From positions 1 to 26,137 of the forward strand of contig CAYTCW010000061.1 in assembly GCA_964436235.1 (NCBI GenBank): a stretch of DNA of 26,137 nucleotides, in the 5' to 3' direction. The DNA is from UBA9980 sp964436235. Its GTDB lineage: Bacteria; Muiribacteriota; UBA9980. Of this stretch, positions 14,817 through 22,533 are shown in pieces. The first letter of the stretch is position 1; every line of letters begins with the position of its first letter. Both the position numbers and the translations under genes were made by a program. The notes beneath the pieces are model-generated. The model was not told where the DNA came from. It was given only the letters and a program-made list of their open reading frames with translations, and searched no databases.

Positions 14817-16787
14817 CTATTTCGCGAGTGATTTCATGTCTTTAAGTATATTAAAAGCTTCTTCGAGAACTATATCGTCTTTTTTTATGATAGTTTCTTT
14901 GGTGTCTTCTTTTTCTCCGTCTTTTTCATTTTCTTCTTCGTCTTTCAAGCCATTTCCGTTCTTTTTGTTTTTTTCGGCGAATTCTTTAAATTTGGGGCTT
15001 GCTTCGATACGAAGGCGGCTTTTATCTGCGAGGTCCTTAATTATAGTTTCAAGCGTGCCGCTTCTGACGGTAATATCTTCCGAAAGCGCCACGCGCGGGA
15101 TCGCCGAACTTATAACGCTCCAATCGAGAGCGTAATCGGCCGTAGCTTCGCCTGATTTAAACTCTTCTGTCGCACTCGGAATAACTATATCCACCGCGAC
15201 GCCTTTTTTCTGAGTGGAAGCCCCTCCCGCGGTGTAATACAGAGCGTTGGTAACTTTTATAGCGCCGAGATCGTTGGGAAGATTTATCATAGTTTGAACG
15301 CTGCCTTTGCCGTAAGTCGAAGAATCGCCGGCTACTACGGCTATGCCGTAATCTTTGAGCGCGCCGGCGACGATTTCCGAAGCGGAAGCCGACAATTTAT
15401 TTACAAGAACGACTATCGGGCCGTCGTAATAACGCTGCGGGTCCTGATCGGCAAGCTCCTGAACGTTATTGTAAGAATCTTTGACCATAACCACGACGCC
15501 GCGCTTTATGAAAAGGCCGGCCATTTTAACGGCTTCGTTGAGCGAACCGCCCGTATCGCTTCTTAGATCAAGGACTACGCCTTCGACTTCGCCGGTAGTA
15601 TCGAAATATTGCAATGCGCGCTTTACGTCGTTAGAACACGATGCGGCGCCTTCCTGGTGCTTGCGGACGCCTTCCATATCTTCATAAAAAGAGGGCACTT
15701 TAATAACGCCGTATTTTTTTCCGTCGATTTCGGTTAATTCGCGTTTGACGGCCTGATCGACGAGCTTTATTTTATCGCGGACGATAGTTATTAAAAATTG
15801 CTCGGCAGGCTTACTTTTGGGCTCGCGCAGGATGCTGAGGCGAACTTTAGTGCCTTTAGGCCCGCGTATTTTCTGGACAACTTTATTAAGGTCCATTCCT
15901 ATTATATCGAGCATGTCGCCGTTTTGCTGTCCCACGGCTATTATTTTATCGTTAGGTTTGATCTGCCTGCTTTTTTCGGCCGGCCCGCCGGTGACTAAGG
16001 AATCTACAATCGTATAACCGTCTTCGCTTTTTAAAGTAGCCCCTATGCCTTCGAGCGACAGCTTGAATGAAATATTGAAGCTTTCTATTTCTTCGGGGTT
16101 GAAATAAAGCGAATGCGGATCGAGTGCCGTGGCGAAACTTTTAAGTATGTAATCGGCTATTTTAACCTCGTCGAATTTATCGTAATGCGCATAAGCTTCT
16201 TTATAACGGGTTTTCAATTTTTTAACTATTTCTTTTGCGTCTTTTTTAGCCGACTTCAAACCTTCATACTGCAAGCTCAATATTTTTTTTATTCTTAATT
16301 CGAGCTCCGCCGTAGTTTTGCATAACTGAGCCTCGGGCGAATCGAGCCCTTCCGTTTCGCTCGCCGGCAGCGGCTTGAAATCTTCGGTTATTAATGCATC
16401 GATTTCAATTTTTCTTTCAGCTAAGCGCTTATTGAAGAAATTATGAATTTTAACAAAAAACGACATATCGCCGGATTTAAAGTCGGCCATAAATTTTTTC
16501 GCGCCTTCGCGAGCTTCCTGTTCGAAATTTTCAACGTCGCCGGCAAGCATAAAAATTTTTGTCGGGTCTAATATCTTCATAAAATTTTTAACGGTTCTCA
16601 TATAAAGCTCTTCGCTGAACTCGCGTTGGTTAACGTGCGTATAAAAGAAATAAGACGCGATACCCGGAATATCGCTATAGGAAAGCGTAGCCGCCGCGGA
16701 AAAATTAAAGGAAAGAAAAATAAAACAAGCCGTTATGGTAAGGACGATGAATTTGTTTTTTAAACTCGTAAATGCTTTAGTGGACAT
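14817..16787 (-). CDS. prc: Prc/Tsp-type carboxy-terminal processing protease (S41)
   Basis: 656 residues from ATG 16787. A longer frame from GTG 16874 lacks a ribosome site and would bury the signal peptide. Residues 1-33 are a Sec signal peptide, so the enzyme acts in the periplasm, where Prc trims proteins with non-polar C-termini. Domains in order: an alpha-helical N-terminal domain with LDPTKIFML, then LDPHSLYF leading into a PDZ domain (SLEGIGATL, GGPAEKSRQIKPNDKI). The S41 core follows, with DLRSDTGGSLNEA, the nucleophilic Ser within SASASEI and the catalytic Lys in YGKGSVQ. The Ser-Lys spacing looks one residue longer than in E. coli. The C-terminus is highly charged (Lys/Glu/Asp, about residues 595-635). 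It is read from its own promoter, divergent from the histidine kinase gene, and precedes the cation exchanger by 30 bases. Confidence 0.9.
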   Translation of the reverse strand: MSTKAFTSLKNKFIVLTITACFIFLSFNFSAAATLSYSDIPGIASYFFYTHVNQREFSEELYMRTVKNFMKILDPTKIFMLAGDVENFEQEAREGAKKFMADFKSGDMSFFVKIHNFFNKRLAERKIEIDALITEDFKPLPASETEGLDSPEAQLCKTTAELELRIKKILSLQYEGLKSAKKDAKEIVKKLKTRYKEAYAHYDKFDEVKIADYILKSFATALDPHSLYFNPEEIESFNISFKLSLEGIGATLKSEDGYTIVDSLVTGGPAEKSRQIKPNDKIIAVGQQNGDMLDIIGMDLNKVVQKIRGPKGTKVRLSILREPKSKPAEQFLITIVRDKIKLVDQAVKRELTEIDGKKYGVIKVPSFYEDMEGVRKHQEGAASCSNDVKRALQYFDTTGEVEGVVLDLRSDTGGSLNEAVKMAGLFIKRGVVVMVKDSYNNVQELADQDPQRYYDGPIVVLVNKLSASASEIVAGALKDYGIAVVAGDSSTYGKGSVQTMINLPNDLGAIKVTNALYYTAGGASTQKKGVAVDIVIPSATEEFKSGEATADYALDWSVISSAIPRVALSEDITVRSGTLETIIKDLADKSRLRIEASPKFKEFAEKNKKNGNGLKDEEENEKDGEKEDTKETIIKKDDIVLEEAFNILKDMKSLAK

Positions 16788-16937
16788 AATTATAAAACTC
16801 TCTCCCGATAAAATATTTTTGTTCAAATTGACTTTAATAACTTCAAAATTAAAAAGCGAATTTCTACAAGGCACGCGGACCGAAGCTCTGGAAAAAACGA
16901 CGGAAACCCGCGCCGGCCTGATTTGGCGAATGCAATA

Positions 16938-16966
16938 ATTTTATCATAATTAAGCCGTCAATGCAA
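16938..16966 (-). promoter_or_regulatory. Sigma-70-type promoter for the protease-exchanger operon
   Basis: On the minus strand, TTGCAT (16966-16961) and TAAAAT (16943-16938) are separated by 17 bases, and a TGA just before the -10 gives an extended -10. Transcription would start near 16931, leaving a leader of about 140 bases. Confidence 0.6.
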
Positions 16967-17023
16967 GATTTAATTTTTTCGGTTTTATTTTTCAGTAAAA
17001 TAAAAATTACAATTAAAAAAGCC

Positions 17024-17052
17024 TTGAAATTTTGATGAAAATAAAGTAAACT
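17024..17052 (+). promoter_or_regulatory. Sigma-70-type promoter for the histidine kinase gene
   Basis: TTGAAA at 17024-17029 and TAAACT at 17047-17052 are spaced by 17 bases. This would give a leader of about 100 bases before the TTG start at 17161. Confidence 0.45.
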
Positions 17053-17160
17053 AAGATTAAAGCGGCTGATTTTTATGGCGAAGTTTATATTCGGCCGCCG
17101 CCCTGGTCGTCTTCACGCTTATTTTGTGTAATCGAATATTTTACGATAAAGAGGTTGGTT

Positions 17161-18711
17161 TTGAACAAGATAGACCTTTACATACCTAAAATACGGCAAA
17201 ACAATATTTTATCGAGCCTCAGCGAATCCGAGATCAAAGAGCTGCTCGAATTCGCTTTATTCCACGAAACGGAAGAAAACGAGGTAATATTCCGCGAAAA
17301 CGATTTCGGCACCTCCATCTACATGATCATATCCGGAACGGTAAAAATATGTAAAACTACCGAAAACGGCGCCGAGTACGAAATTACACGCCTCGGCGAA
17401 TCGGAATTTTTCGGTGAAATGTCTTTTTTAGACAACAGCGTCCGTAGCGCCAACGCCGTATCAGCCGCAAAATCGATACTTATCAGCCTCGACGAAGAAC
17501 GCTTCAAAAGGTTTTCCCACCGTTATTCCTATGCCGCTTTCCGCTTCCTCAAAAATATAAGCATCGAATCCCAGAAGCGCATCCGGCAAACCAATGAAAA
17601 ACTGCTTTTAAATTACGAGGCCCTCTTAAAAACCCATAACGAACTCGCCGAAAACAGAAATTTTTTATATAACGTAATAAGAAGCTCCTCCGAAATAATA
17701 ATAATCCTCGACGCTAACCAGAAAATCTTGATATTTAATTCCGGCGCGGAAAATAACCTTCAGGTCGCCGCCATTAACGCCGTGGCCAGAACTCCTGCGC
17801 CTTTCTTCTGTGACGGCGATTATCAAAATATAACCGCCGAACTTATGAGAGGCGTTAATATATACAACCGCGACGTTTACCTCCGCTGCGCGGACGGCCG
17901 TAAAATTCTGACTAACTTTTCGGCCTTCACTATAAAAAACACCGGCCAGAAAGAAAACACGCTTCAGGCCTTAGTAATAATAGCCAGCAATATCACGCAT
18001 AAAAAATTACTCGAACGCCAGCTTCTCCAGAACGAAAAAATGATATTTCTCGGAAAAATAATATCTGAAATAGTCCACGAAATTAAAAATCCGCTTACCG
18101 TTATAAATCTTGCAAAAGATTGCCTGCGGCAGATTTGCGCGGCCTTAAATAACGGCGAGGCCGAAAAAAATTTAACGCTTATAGAAAACGCTTCGGCGAA
18201 TATACACGCCACAATTTTAAATACCCTTAACTTTGCCAAAGTAGTTCCGGCCGGCCACAATAAACTCGATTTAAACTCCGTAGCGGCTAATTCCATCGAA
18301 TGGTGCCGGCGCAACACGAAATTAAAAAATATCGATATACTCTTCAACCGGTGCAATGAAAAAGTCGAAATTACCGGAAACGAATCGCAGCTCGAACAGG
18401 CCCTTATAAATATTCTTACTAACGCCGTCAATTCAATACCACCGGGGAAGAACGGCCTCATAAAAGTGTCGATCGGTCTCAGTAAAACTTTAGTTTTTTG
18501 TACCATAGAAGATAACGGATGCGGCATGGACGAAGAAGTAGTCAATAACATTTTCGAACCATTTTTTACCACCAGACAGCAATCCGGCGCCAGCGGACTC
18601 GGCCTTTCGATCTGCCAGGCGATAATCTCTCAGCATAACGGCTCGCTCAACTGCCGGAGCAAATTAAACGAAGGCAGCGTATTCATTATCAATTTTAACA
18701 GGGCCGCGTGA
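17161..18711 (+). CDS. Orphan sensor histidine kinase: cyclic-nucleotide-binding, PAS, HisKA, HATPase
   Basis: 516 residues from TTG 17161, chosen because AAAGAGG ends 6 bases upstream; the TTG at 17155 directly abuts that site. Residues 15-130 are a CRP-like ligand domain with the phosphate-binding cassette (FGEMSFLDNSVRSANAV, Arg and Ser present), so cAMP, cGMP or c-di-NMP binding is possible. A short coiled coil (about 140-165) leads to a PAS domain (165-280). The kinase core has the phospho-acceptor His306 in VHEIKNPL, an N-box (NILTNAVNSI), G1 (DNGCG, Asp near 451), an F-box (FEPFF) and G2 (SGLGL). There are no transmembrane helices, so it is cytosolic. No response regulator or DNA-binding domain is nearby. 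Pairing a CRP-type input with a histidine kinase in one chain is uncommon but known. Confidence 0.88.
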   Translation: MNKIDLYIPKIRQNNILSSLSESEIKELLEFALFHETEENEVIFRENDFGTSIYMIISGTVKICKTTENGAEYEITRLGESEFFGEMSFLDNSVRSANAVSAAKSILISLDEERFKRFSHRYSYAAFRFLKNISIESQKRIRQTNEKLLLNYEALLKTHNELAENRNFLYNVIRSSSEIIIILDANQKILIFNSGAENNLQVAAINAVARTPAPFFCDGDYQNITAELMRGVNIYNRDVYLRCADGRKILTNFSAFTIKNTGQKENTLQALVIIASNITHKKLLERQLLQNEKMIFLGKIISEIVHEIKNPLTVINLAKDCLRQICAALNNGEAEKNLTLIENASANIHATILNTLNFAKVVPAGHNKLDLNSVAANSIEWCRRNTKLKNIDILFNRCNEKVEITGNESQLEQALINILTNAVNSIPPGKNGLIKVSIGLSKTLVFCTIEDNGCGMDEEVVNNIFEPFFTTRQQSGASGLGLSICQAIISQHNGSLNCRSKLNEGSVFIINFNRAA

Positions 18712-18739
18712 AAATTTTAAAAAAATATTTTAAAAATAC

Positions 18740-18769
18740 TTGACAAAAACTATGTAAACATGGTAAAAT
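18740..18769 (+). promoter_or_regulatory. Near-consensus sigma-70 promoter for the L25/Ctc gene
   Basis: TTGACA at 18740-18745 and TAAAAT at 18764-18769 are spaced by 18 bases, with TGG just before the -10 forming an extended -10 (TGnTAAAAT). Transcription would start near 18776, about 43 bases before the ATG. It is the best promoter match in the window, as expected for a highly expressed ribosomal gene. Confidence 0.8.
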
Positions 18770-18818
18770 AAGGCCATAATTTTAAATAAAATAACGAAAA
18801 AGAGGAGAGATTTTTACC

Positions 18819-19481
18819 ATGAAACAGGTTACAATCAGCGCGGAAGTCAGAAAATCCGCCGGCACATCGGCTACTAACAAGTTAAAAACCAAAGGCAGAA
18901 TACCGGCAATATTGTACGGACGGGACAAAGAAAGCACCATGCTTACTTTGACTAAATTAGATTTCGAAAACATATACAGAAAAAACATGAAGAGAGCCAT
19001 TTATTCGGTCAACTTTAACGACGGCGCAAAAGACATCGTTAAAAACACTCTGATCAAAGACATTCAGTACGACCCGATAAAACTCAGAGTCACCCATGTC
19101 GATTTTTATGAATTCGACGAACATAAAAAAATCAGGACCATGGTTCCCGTCGCCTCTCACGGCACTCCGATCGGTTTGAAAAAAGGCGGAGTTTTAACGC
19201 ATATCAAAGACCAGATAGAAGTCGAATGTCTGCCTATTCACATTCCAGACCATTTTTCCATCGACGTTACCTCTCTTGATCTGCACCATTCAGTCCGTAT
19301 ATCCGATATAAAAGTCGCAGCGGAAATACACGTAATTTCCGACCCGCACGACGTGCTCGTAACCGTTTCTGCTCCGCGCACCGAAGAAGAAACGCCGGGC
19401 GCTGAAGGCGCGGCAGCTCCAGGAGCCGCCGAACCCGAAGTGATCGCTAAAGGTAAAGCAGCTAAAGAAGAAAAAGAGTAG
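18819..19481 (+). CDS. rplY: Ribosomal protein L25, long Ctc form
   Basis: 220 residues from ATG 18819, with AGGAG at 18803-18807. L25 binds 5S rRNA on the large subunit; the long form (Ctc/TL5) adds a C-terminal beta domain and is stress-linked in some bacteria. The N-terminal 5S-binding domain is recognisable from residue 3 (EVRKSAGTSATNKLK, GRIPAILYGRD) to VDFYEFDEHKKI. The TL5 C-domain follows (VPVASHGTPIGLKKGGVL, IPDHFSIDVTSLDLHHSV, VLVTVSAP). The last 35 residues are a low-complexity Ala/Gly/Glu tail ending KAAKEEKE, common in this form. The usual neighbour pth (peptidyl-tRNA hydrolase) is absent; a DUF2156 gene follows. Its own promoter and terminator make it a single-gene unit. Confidence 0.95.
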   Translation: MKQVTISAEVRKSAGTSATNKLKTKGRIPAILYGRDKESTMLTLTKLDFENIYRKNMKRAIYSVNFNDGAKDIVKNTLIKDIQYDPIKLRVTHVDFYEFDEHKKIRTMVPVASHGTPIGLKKGGVLTHIKDQIEVECLPIHIPDHFSIDVTSLDLHHSVRISDIKVAAEIHVISDPHDVLVTVSAPRTEEETPGAEGAAAPGAAEPEVIAKGKAAKEEKE

Positions 19482-19744
19482 CAAGCCGCTTTTAAACGGC
19501 TGTAAAGAAGGCGAACTTTAACGGAGCGGCAGGTTCTCCTGTCCTCCTGCGTATGTGTAAAATAATAATTATACACAATATCAAAAAAACTGAATATAAC
19601 CGAACGATTTAATTTGATCGGCCAGATCAAGCGGTATTTTTTTATTACCGCTTGATCTGTTTTTTTATCCGTAAAATATCGCTTTATAGTAGGATGCTGC
19701 GGAAACGCTCAACAAAATAAAAAAATAAATTATAGTTTGGGGAA
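19482..19744. other. Intergenic gap after L25
   Basis: This 263-bp gap has no gene. It contains a weak dyad AGCCG/CGGCT at 19484-19501 just after the L25 stop and an imperfect AT-rich palindrome running from TGTGTA to TACACA around 19554-19578. A strong terminator follows at 19624-19666. I found no clear promoter for the next gene. Confidence 0.5.
19624..19666 (+). terminator. Strong Rho-independent terminator after L25
   Basis: AGATCAAGCGGTA at 19624-19636 pairs perfectly with 19646-19658 around a T-rich 9-base loop. A G and then seven Ts (19660-19666) follow. It lies about 140 bases after the L25 stop, so it either ends a long L25 3' region or isolates the next gene. Confidence 0.9.
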
Positions 19745-20698
19745 GTGGTTTGTATTTTAGCACCGCTGGAATCGTTAATCAATTCAGGACTGCAAAGAGT
19801 GGATATTTCACATAAGAGTATTTTTGACGATCATATAAAACAATTAAATATTAATCTTTCCGATTATACTTTCGCCAATAATTTCATGTGGTTTGAAAAC
19901 GCCGACGGCTTTATAAAAAAAGTAAACGGCAATTTATGCCTGTTCATATATAACAACGAATCGCTTACCATGCTTCTTCCGCCTTTAGGAAGTAACGCGC
20001 CTTCAGAAACTCTCGAAGAATGCTTTAAAATAATGAATCGCTGTAACCGCGACACACGAAGCTCGAAGGTCGATTACGCTTACGCCGCTTACCTCGACGA
20101 ACTCGATTTTAACGCTTATCAGGTCGAAAGACAAAATCCTGACTACATATATTTAACAAGCGAACTTATCGAACTGAAAGGCAATAAGTATAAAACCAAA
20201 AGAAACGAAATTAATTATTTTACTAAAAATTTCGGGTTCGAATATATCCCTTATTCATTCGCCTACCGTGAAGCGACCGTAGATTTAATTTACCGCTGGG
20301 CCAATCTGCGCCTCACTTCTATATCGCCTTTAAGCGCGCACGAATTAGACCATTTCGTCGAGCTTATAGAACTCGAAAGAAACGCTATTATCAGAGTATT
20401 GGACCGCTGCGATGAACTCGAGCTGAAAGGCGCCCTCATATTAATTAACGGACGCGTGGAAGGCGTTACTTTCGGCGAAGAAATCAACGATAATACCGCT
20501 TCGATTTTAATAGAAAAAACCAATTTTCAATATTTCGGCATTTCTCAGTATTTATTCAGGGAATTTTGCAGCCGTGAATTCAGCGGATGCGAATTTATCA
20601 ATGTAGGCGACGATCTCGGCTTCGACAACTTGAGAAGAGTTAAAATGTCTTACCATCCTCATTCTTACGGCCCTAAATACACCATAAGACAAAAATAA
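19745..20698 (+). CDS. DUF2156 / LPG_synthase_C-like GNAT-fold protein
   Basis: 317 residues from GTG 19745. The start is uncertain, because the GGGGAA before it is directly adjacent; an in-frame GTG at 19799 would begin just before the conserved family start. The family pattern is clear: SDYTFANNFMWFENADG near the start, LPPLGS, the KTKRNEINYFTKNFGF basic helix, GALILINGRVEGVTFGE, the IEKTN strand, and near the end DDLGFDNLRRVKMSYHP. Members have a doubled GNAT fold related to the catalytic half of lysylphosphatidylglycerol synthase. Lysine transfer is not established for soluble stand-alone members such as this one, which has no membrane segments, so the exact reaction is unknown. It lies between two terminators and appears to be a single gene. 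Confidence 0.85.
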   Translation: MVCILAPLESLINSGLQRVDISHKSIFDDHIKQLNINLSDYTFANNFMWFENADGFIKKVNGNLCLFIYNNESLTMLLPPLGSNAPSETLEECFKIMNRCNRDTRSSKVDYAYAAYLDELDFNAYQVERQNPDYIYLTSELIELKGNKYKTKRNEINYFTKNFGFEYIPYSFAYREATVDLIYRWANLRLTSISPLSAHELDHFVELIELERNAIIRVLDRCDELELKGALILINGRVEGVTFGEEINDNTASILIEKTNFQYFGISQYLFREFCSREFSGCEFINVGDDLGFDNLRRVKMSYHPHSYGPKYTIRQK

Positions 20699-20727
20699 TA
20701 TAAAGCATAACTTTGTAAATAAACGCT

Positions 20728-20759
20728 TGCCGGCGGCGAAAAAAAAAACGCCGCCGGCA
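20728..20759. terminator. Bidirectional hairpin between convergent genes
   Basis: TGCCGGCGGCG (20728-20738) pairs perfectly with 20749-20759 around a loop of ten As. It lies between the DUF2156 gene (ending 20698) and the minus-strand FHA gene (ending 20802). Downstream T-runs are weak on both strands (TTAAATTT on plus, GTTTATTT on minus), but the position supports a terminator serving both. Confidence 0.7.
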
Positions 20760-20801
20760 TTAAATTTAAATTTTATGCGGCCTGCTCAAAATAAAATAGT
20801 T

Positions 20802-22448
20802 TTATTCAAACTGATTCAATATTTTAATTATCTCATCCTTCTCGCAATAAAAAACCTCCGCTTTACAGCCGCTGTATTTTTCTATTTCATCTATCGTAAA
20901 TCTATCAAAGGGATCGGCCATCGCAACCATAATTTCTTTTTTCATGGTGCGCTCAAAAACAAGCGCGGCGCGGGCCCGGGCGTAATCGATAGGAACGGCG
21001 GAGGCAAGCGAAGCCGTAACGCGGCGCTCGTTTAAATTAACGCGCTCAGCGCCGTTTTTTATAAAAACCGGTTCTAACGATTTCAAAGAAGCGATTCCGC
21101 CGTCAATAATACATAAAACCGGGCTTTTAGCTTCAAGTTTAATTATATTAACTATCTTTTCGGCATCGGCTTCATTGATAACGCCTTCAATTAATAGTTT
21201 AGGCCCTATCGTTTTGAATTCTTCAAGATAAGCGGCTATTCTGACTTCTTTTTCGCCGACGCGCTCGTATTCATCGATAAGATCGCCGAATAAGCCGCTT
21301 TTTTCGAGCAAAGCGGAAATTTTTACGCCGAGCGCTTCTATAAATTCCCTGTCGCCAGCGCTGAAATTCTTTTTATGCATCGTATTATCCATATAAATCG
21401 CGCCCAGGCATACTCCATTTTTGATTAACGGCAGGCATATCACCGATTTTATAATTCCGCTCACGATGCTCTCCGACATCCCCATAAACCGCTCGTCAAG
21501 CATCGGATCGGCTACTATGATAGTTTCCGATTTATCGATGGCGTACTTTGCCACGAGCATCGATGGCGAACTTTCGGCGAATTCATTCGACGATATTTCC
21601 GATACGAAAGGCATTATGGAGCCTATGGTAGGATCTTTTACGACGATAAAGCCGCGGTTTGTATCTACGATCTTCATCGCGACACTTAAAATGAACTTAG
21701 AAGCCTTTTTATAGTCCTCTACCTTGAGTATTATGTCGTTTATCTGCTCGAGAACGCGCAGATATTGCTTTCCCGAATCGTTTTTTAAAGACGGGGAAGA
21801 AATTCCGGCGTCATGCTGAGGCGCCTGCCCGTCCGCAGTATCTAAAGGCTTATCAGAAGCGGCCGGACCGCCGGCGGGAGGCGTTTTATCTTCAGCAGCC
21901 GCGCTTATTAAACCGTATATATCATTATTTTCGATAATGGCCCTTATATCCTCCGAAATTATATTAAGAGTATTTTTGAGGGCCTTAGTGCCTGAAGTGG
22001 TATCCGGGATTTTATTATTTAAAACTTCGAGTTTTTCGCCAACTAATGATATGCCGCTAAAAATCTTATCTACTGCTGATTTCAAATCGGCGCAGCTTCC
22101 ACACGGCCCATTGTGAAAATCTCCCGCGAGCCTGATAGCGGTATCTTCGAGCATCGCGCCTTCCGCGTCGTAAAAATCTATGCGCGCCGAACCCGCTCCG
22201 ATCGTATCGCGATGAGCGAGCGCCGTTTTTTCATTAATTTTTATGCCGTTTACGAAAGTGCCGTTGGTCGAATTCAGGTCCTCTACGCAATAAAACGGAC
22301 CTTCTTTAAATATGCGGCTGTGCTTTCTCGACACCGCCTGCGCCTTTAAAACAACGGCGCATTCATCGCTGCGGCCTAAAAATAATTCTTCACGATCTAT
22401 TTTAAAATTTCGTTTGCCGTTTTCATCTGTTATTATAAGCTCGGACAT
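20802..22448 (-). CDS. FHA-GAF-MshEN (T2SSE_N-like) fusion protein
   Basis: 548 residues from ATG 22448, with GGAG 7-8 bases upstream. Residues 1-95 form an FHA domain with all key phosphothreonine-binding marks: Gly25-Arg26, Ser40, His43, and Asn62-Gly63 in STNGTFVNG. A polar Pro/Ala-rich linker (about 165-225) leads to a GAF domain (about 230-385), with RGFIVVKD, VICLPLI and GAIYMDN followed by an AGDREFIEALG helix. The last 144 residues (405-548) resemble the MshEN/T2SSE_N domain of type II secretion and pilus ATPases: LLIEGVINEADAEKI, then IMVAMADPFDRFTIDEIEKYSG and DEIIKIL at the end. No ATPase domain follows. The c-di-GMP RLG motif reads TIG. It is cytosolic, so a signalling or adaptor protein is inferred, perhaps linking Ser/Thr phosphorylation to a motility or secretion motor. 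No kinase is adjacent. Confidence 0.8.
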   Translation of the reverse strand: MSELIITDENGKRNFKIDREELFLGRSDECAVVLKAQAVSRKHSRIFKEGPFYCVEDLNSTNGTFVNGIKINEKTALAHRDTIGAGSARIDFYDAEGAMLEDTAIRLAGDFHNGPCGSCADLKSAVDKIFSGISLVGEKLEVLNNKIPDTTSGTKALKNTLNIISEDIRAIIENNDIYGLISAAAEDKTPPAGGPAASDKPLDTADGQAPQHDAGISSPSLKNDSGKQYLRVLEQINDIILKVEDYKKASKFILSVAMKIVDTNRGFIVVKDPTIGSIMPFVSEISSNEFAESSPSMLVAKYAIDKSETIIVADPMLDERFMGMSESIVSGIIKSVICLPLIKNGVCLGAIYMDNTMHKKNFSAGDREFIEALGVKISALLEKSGLFGDLIDEYERVGEKEVRIAAYLEEFKTIGPKLLIEGVINEADAEKIVNIIKLEAKSPVLCIIDGGIASLKSLEPVFIKNGAERVNLNERRVTASLASAVPIDYARARAALVFERTMKKEIMVAMADPFDRFTIDEIEKYSGCKAEVFYCEKDEIIKILNQFE

Positions 22449-22485
22449 TTATACACTCCGTCAAATTTATTTGCGCACCTTTATC

Positions 22486-22510
22486 AAAAACGCCCCTCGA
22501 CGGGGCGTTT
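22486..22510 (-). terminator. Rho-independent terminator of the tig-clpP-clpX operon
   Basis: On the minus strand the arms AAACGCCCC (22510-22502) and GGGGCGTTT (22496-22488) flank a 5-base loop, and the T-run continues TTTTTGAT. It lies 24 bases after the clpX stop and isolates the operon from the FHA-GAF gene downstream. Confidence 0.9.
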
Positions 22511-22533
22511 ATTTATGTAAAGCGTTTATGGTT

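Larger units (their letters stand above)
16788..17160. promoter_or_regulatory. Divergent intergenic region between protease and kinase genes
   Basis: This 373-bp gap separates two divergent genes and contains no credible coding sequence. It holds one good promoter in each direction (listed separately) and AT-rich filler. The protease leader is long, about 140 bases from the predicted start of transcription to the ATG, with GGGAGAGAG about 10 bases before the start codon as the likely ribosome site. Confidence 0.6.

Noticed and set aside
16788..16874. Longer N-terminus for the S41 protease from GTG 16874
   Set aside because: It would place 29 extra residues ahead of an ideal signal peptide and has no ribosome site; ATG 16787 fits better.
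17964..18572. 202-codon open frame on minus, opposite the histidine kinase
   Set aside because: It is antisense to conserved HisKA/HATPase coding sequence, with no ribosome site or domain; it is a shadow of the kinase gene.
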